DNA of 64,000 nt from the NCBI GenBank assembly GCA_900759665.1, contig CAAEWE010000040.1:74377-138376 (forward strand), read 5' to 3'. Source of the DNA: Lachnospiraceae bacterium. GTDB taxonomy: Bacteria > Bacillota > Clostridia > Lachnospirales > Lachnospiraceae. The first letter of the stretch is position 1. Each line of letters opens with the position of its first letter. The position numbers and the translations under genes are program-made. Shown here piece after piece: positions 59,034 to 64,000 of this stretch. The notes under the pieces are model-generated. The model saw only the letters and a program-made list of their open reading frames with translations, did not search any database and was not told the origin of the DNA.

Positions 59034-60758
59034 ATGCATACATTAAAAAAATTCATACCATATTATTCGCCGTATAAGGCAGTATTTTTCTTAGATCTGA
59101 TCTGTGCGGCAGCGATCAGTCTGATCGATCTGGCGTATCCCCAGATCCTGCGGACGATGACCCGGACTGTTTTTGCGGGGGAGCCGTCAGCCATATTAAA
59201 GGCATTGCTGCCCATTGGTCTGGCTATGCTGTTCATGTACATCATTCAGGGGCTTTGCAAATATTATGTCAGCTATCAGGGACATATGATGGGAGCCAAT
59301 ATGGAACGGGATATGCGGCAGCAGCTTTTTGACCATTATGAGAAGCTGTCCTTCTCCTATTATGATCAGAATAATTCCGGTCAGATGATGAGCAAGCTGG
59401 TGTCGGATCTGTTTGATATCTCCGAGATGGCACACCACGGTCCGGAGAATTTATTTATTTCTTTGATCAAGATCATTGGCTCCTTTGTCTTTTTGTTTTT
59501 GATCAACTGGCGGCTGGCTGTCCCACTTTTGGCACTGGTCTTTTTCATGGTCCTTTTTTCGTATAGCCAGAACCGGAGAATGCAGGCAACTTTTATGGAT
59601 AACCGGCAGAAGATCGGGGAGATCAATTCCAGTCTGCAGGATACGCTGGCGGGTATCCGTGTGGTGCAGTCCTTTGCCAATGAGGAGATTGAACGGGAGA
59701 AGTTTGGGTGCAGCAATGAGAACTTCCTGCGTTCCAAGGATGCCAATTACCGTTGTATGGGCTCCTTTATGAGTGGCAACTTATTTTTTCAGGGATTGAT
59801 GTATCTGGTAACTCTTGTATTTGGCGGATGGCTCATTGCCAGAGGTCAGATGGAGGTGGCTGATCTTGCCATGTATGCATTGTATATCGGCATTTTTATC
59901 AGTCCGATCCAGATCCTGGTGGAGCTGACGGAAATGATGCAGAAGGGTCTGTCAGGTTTCCGGCGTTTTCTGGCAGTCGTGGAGACAGAGCCGGATATTG
60001 TGAATGCCCCGGATGCAAAGCCTCTGGAACATGTCAAAGGAACTGTGGAATATGACAATGTATCCTTTCATTACAGTGATGATGACACGCTGGTGCTTTC
60101 TAATGTATCCTTTCAGATTGAGGCGGGAAAGTCGGTGGCTCTGGTGGGACCTTCCGGCAGCGGCAAGACCACGATATGCTCTTTGCTTCCGAGGTTTTAC
60201 GATGTGACGGGAGGAAGTGTCCGTATTGATGGACAGGATATCCGGGAACTGACACTGGAAAGTCTTCGGAATCAGATTGGTCTGGTGCAGCAGGATGTTT
60301 ATCTGTTCTGTGGTACGATCCGGGAGAATATTGCATACGGTAAGCCGGGGGCCTCTATGAAGGAGATTGAGGATGCCGCCAGAAAGGCAAATATTCACGA
60401 CTTTATTATGTCGCTGCCGGATGGTTATGACAGCTTTGTGGGAGAGCGTGGAACGCGTCTGTCCGGAGGGCAGAAGCAGCGGATCTCTATTGCCCGTGTC
60501 TTTTTGAAGAATCCGCCGATCCTGATCCTGGATGAGGCAACCAGTGCTCTGGATAATGAAAGTGAACGCTGGATCCAGCATAGTCTGGAGGAGCTTGCAA
60601 AAAACAGAACCACGATCACGATAGCACATCGTTTGTCCACCATACGAAATGCGGATGAGATTCTGGTGGTGGCAGATACCGGAATTGTGGAGAGAGGAAC
60701 TCATGAAGAGCTTCTGGCAATGAATGGAATTTATGCCCATTACAATGAGATGGCGTAA
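59034..60758 (+). CDS. ABC exporter, membrane and ATPase domains fused
   Basis: About 574 residues, the normal size for a half-transporter that works as a dimer. Six hydrophobic helices (about 15-310) form an ABC type I exporter domain, then the ATPase with Walker A GPSGSGKTT, Q-loop VQQD, signature LSGGQKQRIS, Walker B ILILDEATSALD and the switch His in IAHRLST. It belongs to the MsbA/LmrA/BmrA-like multidrug or lipid exporter group; the substrate is unknown. The start is ATG 59034, seven bases after GAGGTGA; earlier in-frame codons overlap the terminator of the previous gene. It is probably monocistronic. Confidence 0.9.
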   Translation: MHTLKKFIPYYSPYKAVFFLDLICAAAISLIDLAYPQILRTMTRTVFAGEPSAILKALLPIGLAMLFMYIIQGLCKYYVSYQGHMMGANMERDMRQQLFDHYEKLSFSYYDQNNSGQMMSKLVSDLFDISEMAHHGPENLFISLIKIIGSFVFLFLINWRLAVPLLALVFFMVLFSYSQNRRMQATFMDNRQKIGEINSSLQDTLAGIRVVQSFANEEIEREKFGCSNENFLRSKDANYRCMGSFMSGNLFFQGLMYLVTLVFGGWLIARGQMEVADLAMYALYIGIFISPIQILVELTEMMQKGLSGFRRFLAVVETEPDIVNAPDAKPLEHVKGTVEYDNVSFHYSDDDTLVLSNVSFQIEAGKSVALVGPSGSGKTTICSLLPRFYDVTGGSVRIDGQDIRELTLESLRNQIGLVQQDVYLFCGTIRENIAYGKPGASMKEIEDAARKANIHDFIMSLPDGYDSFVGERGTRLSGGQKQRISIARVFLKNPPILILDEATSALDNESERWIQHSLEELAKNRTTITIAHRLSTIRNADEILVVADTGIVERGTHEELLAMNGIYAHYNEMA

Positions 60759-60939
60759 AAAATATTATGGGTGCATGTCACTATTGGGTGTGGGAAGTTT
60801 TAGTTAGTTAATTAAATCTTAAGAACTTCATTCGTTTATTTTAAGAAATATATGGTAATCTGATCATACATAATGTAATGTTCGGATTTTTGTAACTTTG
60901 TCACAGATGACTAAGGCTACAAAGGAACAGGAGGGTATG

Positions 60940-61578
60940 ATGATCGAGGTTCAAAATGTTTCATTAAAGATTAAAAAAGCAAAAATATTGGAGAATATCA
61001 ATTTCACCTGCGAACAGAGAGAAATCTGTGGCATTATTGGCAGAAATGGAAGTGGAAAAACTATGCTGTTAAAATGCATCTGTGGTTTTGTTCATCCCAC
61101 AGAAGGAGAAATTATCGTTTCCGGAAAGGTGATCGGAAAGGACACAGACTTTATTCCGAATGCCGGGATCATTATAGAAACACCCGGATTTATACCATAT
61201 TATTCCGGCTTTAAAAATCTTAAGCTTCTGGCGTCGATTCAGAATAAAATCAATAAGACGCAGATCCGGCAGGCGATGGAAAAGGTCGGTCTGGATCCGG
61301 ATATGAAGCGGAGTGTGAAAAAATATTCTCTGGGGATGCGGCAGAGACTGGGGCTGGCACAGGCAATTATGGAGAATCCCGATGTGCTGATCCTTGACGA
61401 GCCGTTTAACGGTCTGGACAAAGAGGGTGTTCAGGATATGAGAAAATATCTGTTGAAATTAAAAGAGGAGGGAAAGGCGATCGTGGTCTGTTCTCATTCC
61501 TCTGAGGATATCCGGATCCTCTGTGACCGGGTGTATGAAATGGAGCATGGGAAAATGCAGTGTATGACACGGCAATAG
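60940..61578 (+). CDS. ABC transporter ATPase (ABC-2/BcrA type), no permease adjacent
   Basis: About 212 residues, an ATPase domain alone: Walker A GRNGSGKTM, signature YSLGMRQRLGLAQ, Walker B VLILDEPFNGLD, switch His in CSHSSED. The YSLGMRQRL form is typical of bacitracin/lantibiotic-type ABC-2 exporters. It is short at the C-terminus compared with those that reach 300 residues. No permease lies next to it on either side, so it may serve a distant permease or be the remnant of a pair. The start at 60940 is spaced six bases from GGAGGG. Confidence 0.85.
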   Translation: MIEVQNVSLKIKKAKILENINFTCEQREICGIIGRNGSGKTMLLKCICGFVHPTEGEIIVSGKVIGKDTDFIPNAGIIIETPGFIPYYSGFKNLKLLASIQNKINKTQIRQAMEKVGLDPDMKRSVKKYSLGMRQRLGLAQAIMENPDVLILDEPFNGLDKEGVQDMRKYLLKLKEEGKAIVVCSHSSEDIRILCDRVYEMEHGKMQCMTRQ

Positions 61579-61593
61579 ATATCATTAAAAATG

Positions 61594-61624
61594 TTTACAT
61601 AAGCTCCGGGATTTGCGTTATAAT
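61594..61624 (+). promoter_or_regulatory. Possible promoter and palindrome before the small membrane protein and two-component genes
   Basis: TTTACA (61594-61599) and TATAAT (61619-61624) are 19 bp apart, slightly long. A perfect palindrome TTTTCTTAAGAAAA (61648-61661) lies just downstream of the expected start point and could be an operator. The leader to the ATG at 61793 is about 160 nt with no recognised riboswitch. Confidence 0.4.
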
Positions 61625-61792
61625 GTCAATGTCAGAAAAAAATAATCTTTTCTTAAGAAAAAGCTTCGGATCTCGAAAGATCTATCTGTTATTCTTGTGT
61701 TGAAACAGGATGATGTCACATTTGTTCAGATGTCAAAGCATTTTTTGCAATGTGATCTGGTTTATAAGGGATTCGAAAGGCAGTGATTTATT

Positions 61793-61930
61793 ATGAAGAG
61801 AAAAGATAATTCAAAGAGGATTGTAGTTAGTATACTTTTATTGCTTGTGATGATCTGTGCGGCAGTGTATGGAGTTGCATTGTATCACGGAACGCCGCAT
61901 GGGGATAATTATATTGAAATGGAGAATTGA
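61793..61930 (+). CDS. Small single-pass membrane protein, 45 residues
   Basis: The product has a basic N-terminus (MKRKDNSKR), one hydrophobic helix (about residues 10-30) and a short polar tail ending HGDNYIEMEN. AAAGG lies upstream of the ATG. Its stop codon overlaps a possible TTG start of the response regulator (TTGA), suggesting translational coupling. I do not recognise the family. Being the first gene of a two-component operon, it may tune the sensor kinase, as small membrane proteins do in other systems; that is inference. Confidence 0.55.
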   Translation: MKRKDNSKRIVVSILLLLVMICAAVYGVALYHGTPHGDNYIEMEN

Positions 61931-61938
61931 CAAAACGC

Positions 61939-62610
61939 ATGACAAACATTTTGCTGGTAGAGGATGATAAGGAAATCGTAAAAAATCTCAGTCTTTTTCT
62001 GCGTGACGAAGGATTTCGGGTAAAGGCTGTCTCGGGGCAGAAGGATGCACTGGAGCAGATCGAGGAGCATGGACAGGAGATCGATCTGGTGCTTTTGGAC
62101 GTATCATTGGAGGATGGCAACGGATTTGCCGTATGTGCGGCGGTCAAGGCCAATACAGAGATTCCGGTGATCTTTCTGACGGCCTCCGGGGATGAGTACA
62201 GCACCGTGACGGGACTGGATATGGGGGCGGACGATTATATCAGTAAGCCGTTCCGGCCGAGAGAGCTGATATCCCGTATGAAGGGAGTCCTGCGCCGCTG
62301 CGGAAGGACGCAGGCGGTACTGGAACTGGGGGATGTCCGGGTGGATACGCTGGGAGGCACTGTGACGAAAAACGGACAGGAGATCATTTTGTCTGCTCTG
62401 GAGTACCGCTTACTTCTGATATTTATCAACAATAAGGGAATCGTACTCACGAGAAATAAGCTGCTGGAGGAGATCTGGGATGCTGCAGGAGAGTATGTCA
62501 ACGATAATACGCTGACGGTTTACATCAAGAGACTCCGACAGAAGATTGAGGACGATCCGCAGGAGCCTGTGCTGATCCGCACTGTCCGGGGAATGGGATA
62601 CCGGGCGTGA
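61939..62610 (+). CDS. OmpR/PhoB-family response regulator
   Basis: About 223 residues. The receiver domain begins MTNILLVEDDKEI, with phospho-acceptor Asp in LVLLDVSL and Lys in YISKPFRP. The C-terminal winged helix (VTKNGQEIILSALEYRLL... YIKRLRQKIEDDP...VRGMGYRA) binds DNA. I used the ATG at 61939, where the domain starts; a TTG at 61927 overlaps the previous stop codon and is also possible. Its partner kinase begins 130 bp downstream. That gap holds a short hairpin (TGTCCG-N6-CGGACA, 62618-62635) but no separate promoter I can defend. Confidence 0.92.
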   Translation: MTNILLVEDDKEIVKNLSLFLRDEGFRVKAVSGQKDALEQIEEHGQEIDLVLLDVSLEDGNGFAVCAAVKANTEIPVIFLTASGDEYSTVTGLDMGADDYISKPFRPRELISRMKGVLRRCGRTQAVLELGDVRVDTLGGTVTKNGQEIILSALEYRLLLIFINNKGIVLTRNKLLEEIWDAAGEYVNDNTLTVYIKRLRQKIEDDPQEPVLIRTVRGMGYRA

Positions 62611-62740
62611 TCTGGTCTGTCCGATAAAGCGGACATATACGTAGATTTTCCTGCTCAAAGGGATTCCTGTTTAAAGGGAAAAGGGCATTTTGACGGGACA
62701 CGAAAAAGCGGTTACAGTGGAAAGGTAAAAGGATCATTAT

Positions 62741-63751
62741 ATGAAGTTATTTCGAAATCCGGAGATCCGGAAAGAAATCCTGTATTATATTGTGATATAT
62801 CTGGCGGGAGCGGCATTGGCGTTCTGGCAAATTGGCAGTGTGGCGGCCGGTTTGGTGGTACTGGCGGGAGTTGTGGCATTGGTCCTGCATCTGGGATTTA
62901 TCGGGAAACGTTACAAAAGGATTGCTGATATGTCCGAAAAAATGGACAGTATATTGCATGATGATGGGGAGACGCTGCTGCAGGATTGTCAGGAGGGCGA
63001 GCTTGCGATTCTTCATACACAGCTTAACAAGCTGGTACGACGTATGAGGGAACAGGCAGACGTGTTAAGGCAGGACAAGGTTTTTCTGGCGGATGCCTTG
63101 GCAGACATTTCTCACCAGCTCAAGACTCCATTGACCTCGCTGCAGCTTCTGGCAAACTTTTTGCAGGAGGACGAGGTGAGCCCTGAGAGACGCCGGGAGA
63201 TTGCCAGGGATATTATTACCCTGCTTGGGCGGATTGACTGGCTGGTATATGCACTTCTGAAAATGTCCCGGCTGGATGCAGGTACCTCCGGAATGAAGGA
63301 GGAGACAGTATCTGTAACAGACCTGACGCAGCAGGCATATCAACTGGTGGCGGTTTCCATGGATCTACGGGATATCCGCTGGGAATGTTATGTGGAGCCG
63401 GACTGCAGTTTTCAGGGGGATCTGTCCTGGAGTGTAGAGGCTGTGGGTAATATTTTGAAAAACTGTATGGAATATTCGGAACCCGGTGGCACGATTACGG
63501 TAGAGGGGACAGAGAATCCTCTTTATACAGAGCTTGTGATACGGGATGAAGGCAAAGGCATTGCACCGGAGGATCTGCCTCATTTGTTTGAGCGGTTTTA
63601 TCGTGGAAAGCATAACAGCACGGAGAGTGTGGGGATTGGTCTTTCCTTAGCGCAGAAGATCATCACACAGCAGAATGGAACCATACAGGTAAAGAATGGA
63701 ACAAAACGGGGTGCCGTATTTACGATACGCTTCTACAAAAGTGTAATATAA
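62741..63751 (+). CDS. Sensor histidine kinase, short two-helix sensor (intramembrane-sensing type)
   Basis: 336 residues. Two hydrophobic helices near the N-terminus (about 13-29 and 33-52) are separated by only a few residues, so there is no outer sensor domain; this is the plan of intramembrane-sensing kinases such as BceS, which sense through a partner membrane protein. Then a HAMP-like linker, the phospho-acceptor His in ADISHQLKTPL, the N box VGNILKNCMEYS, and ATP-lid motifs DEGKGI and VGIGLSLAQKI. AAAAGG precedes the ATG. The pair resembles regulators of FtsX-type ABC resistance modules, but no such module follows within the window. Confidence 0.92.
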   Translation: MKLFRNPEIRKEILYYIVIYLAGAALAFWQIGSVAAGLVVLAGVVALVLHLGFIGKRYKRIADMSEKMDSILHDDGETLLQDCQEGELAILHTQLNKLVRRMREQADVLRQDKVFLADALADISHQLKTPLTSLQLLANFLQEDEVSPERRREIARDIITLLGRIDWLVYALLKMSRLDAGTSGMKEETVSVTDLTQQAYQLVAVSMDLRDIRWECYVEPDCSFQGDLSWSVEAVGNILKNCMEYSEPGGTITVEGTENPLYTELVIRDEGKGIAPEDLPHLFERFYRGKHNSTESVGIGLSLAQKIITQQNGTIQVKNGTKRGAVFTIRFYKSVI

Positions 63752-64000
63752 ATGGGAAAGACTTCCCGCTGGAAACATTGGAATGTGCCCATAATATTTC
63801 TTATGTTCTGAGTGTAAATATGATTTTTGCCTTAGATTATTTGAATAACCGTGAGCTAATGACACCAAAATTGTCTTGTCACTTACGGATTTTGAAAAGT
63901 CTAATTGCTTTGCTGTTTCGATGTTCGATGAACGTGTCTTCCCGTACGTGCCTCCGGGTGGGATTCAGGTGTTTCGTAAGGCACTTGTGCTCGCCACTAC
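63752..64000. other. Unassigned right edge of window
   Basis: The last 249 bases hold no gene I can support. The first part is AT-rich; the final 110 bases are visibly richer in G and C and contain short inverted repeats (for example GCACTTGTGC near 63980). Several frames are open to the window end but too short to judge. It could be the start of a new gene, a structured RNA or the edge of a repeat. Confidence 0.3.

Noticed and set aside
62618..62635. Short hairpin after the response regulator as a terminator
   Set aside because: Only six pairs and no T run; the kinase follows closely on the same strand.
63890..64000. GC-richer right edge as the start of an rRNA or other structured RNA
   Set aside because: Part of it faintly recalls an rRNA sequence on the minus strand, but no conserved block could be matched with confidence.

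Overview
This is one continuous chromosomal segment from an anaerobic, low-to-mid GC Gram-positive bacterium of the class Clostridia, most likely a gut Lachnospiraceae. The evidence is the gene mix: BspA-like leucine-rich surface proteins, a DUF975 protein, clostridial PssA/Psd, an AgrC/LytTR pair, L-lactate dehydrogenase, FtsX-type ABC genes, strong AGGAGG ribosome sites and frequent TTG/GTG starts. I saw no rRNA, tRNA, CRISPR array, prophage or insertion sequence. The genus call is inference.

Layout. 0-5.5 kb: the end of an FtsX/MacB-type ABC system made of two tandem paralogous half-permeases and an ATPase-permease fusion; the first gene is cut by the window edge. 5.6-14 kb: a tRNA-dihydrouridine synthase, a GH5 glycosidase, a DUF975 protein with a Tyr/Gly/Gln repeat tail, a Cache-GGDEF diguanylate cyclase, a substrate-binding lipoprotein whose halves are in swapped order, an SH3-polySer-NlpC/P60 wall hydrolase, an Lrp regulator and a zinc-ribbon protein. 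14-22 kb: lactate dehydrogenase, an AAA/DUF4143 ATPase behind six 23-bp repeats, an nrtR-pncA-pncB NAD-salvage operon with two operator-like palindromes, and metG. 22-25 kb (minus): a phospholipid operon (flippase-like protein, pssA, psd, PAP2). 25-30.6 kb: an AgrC-like kinase and LytTR regulator divergent from BspA-like protein 1.

30.7-41 kb: a charged orphan protein, then a long co-directional run of OPT peptide transporter, pepD, TIM-barrel isomerase, GAF-GGDEF cyclase, TIR-zinc-ribbon protein, receiver-like class III nucleotide cyclase and an unknown protein. 41-46 kb: a Cas4-like nuclease/Rad3 helicase fusion, a membrane Mrr-type nuclease and a DUF234 ATPase. 45.7-51.2 kb: an XRE-cupin regulator, class III aminotransferase, cytidylate-kinase-like protein, APC permease and Fe-alcohol dehydrogenase, which read as an amine or amino-acid (GABA-like) utilisation module. 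51.3-58.9 kb: BspA-like protein 2, DUF1292, a second AAA/DUF4143 ATPase behind three 33-bp repeats, DJ-1, trmB and a CotF/ferritin-like protein. 59-63.8 kb: an ABC exporter, an orphan ABC ATPase, a 45-residue membrane peptide and an OmpR-type two-component pair.

Most notable signals: (1) both DUF4143 ATPase genes are preceded by exact-period repeat arrays whose gene-proximal copy fills the spacer between -35 and -10; (2) a LytTR-type operator shared by the two BspA-like genes 27 kb apart, at nearly identical distance from each -10; (3) a circularly permuted amino-acid-binding lipoprotein next to a diguanylate cyclase; (4) a GGDEF / TIR / class III cyclase cluster in which the cyclase has non-standard base-selecting residues.
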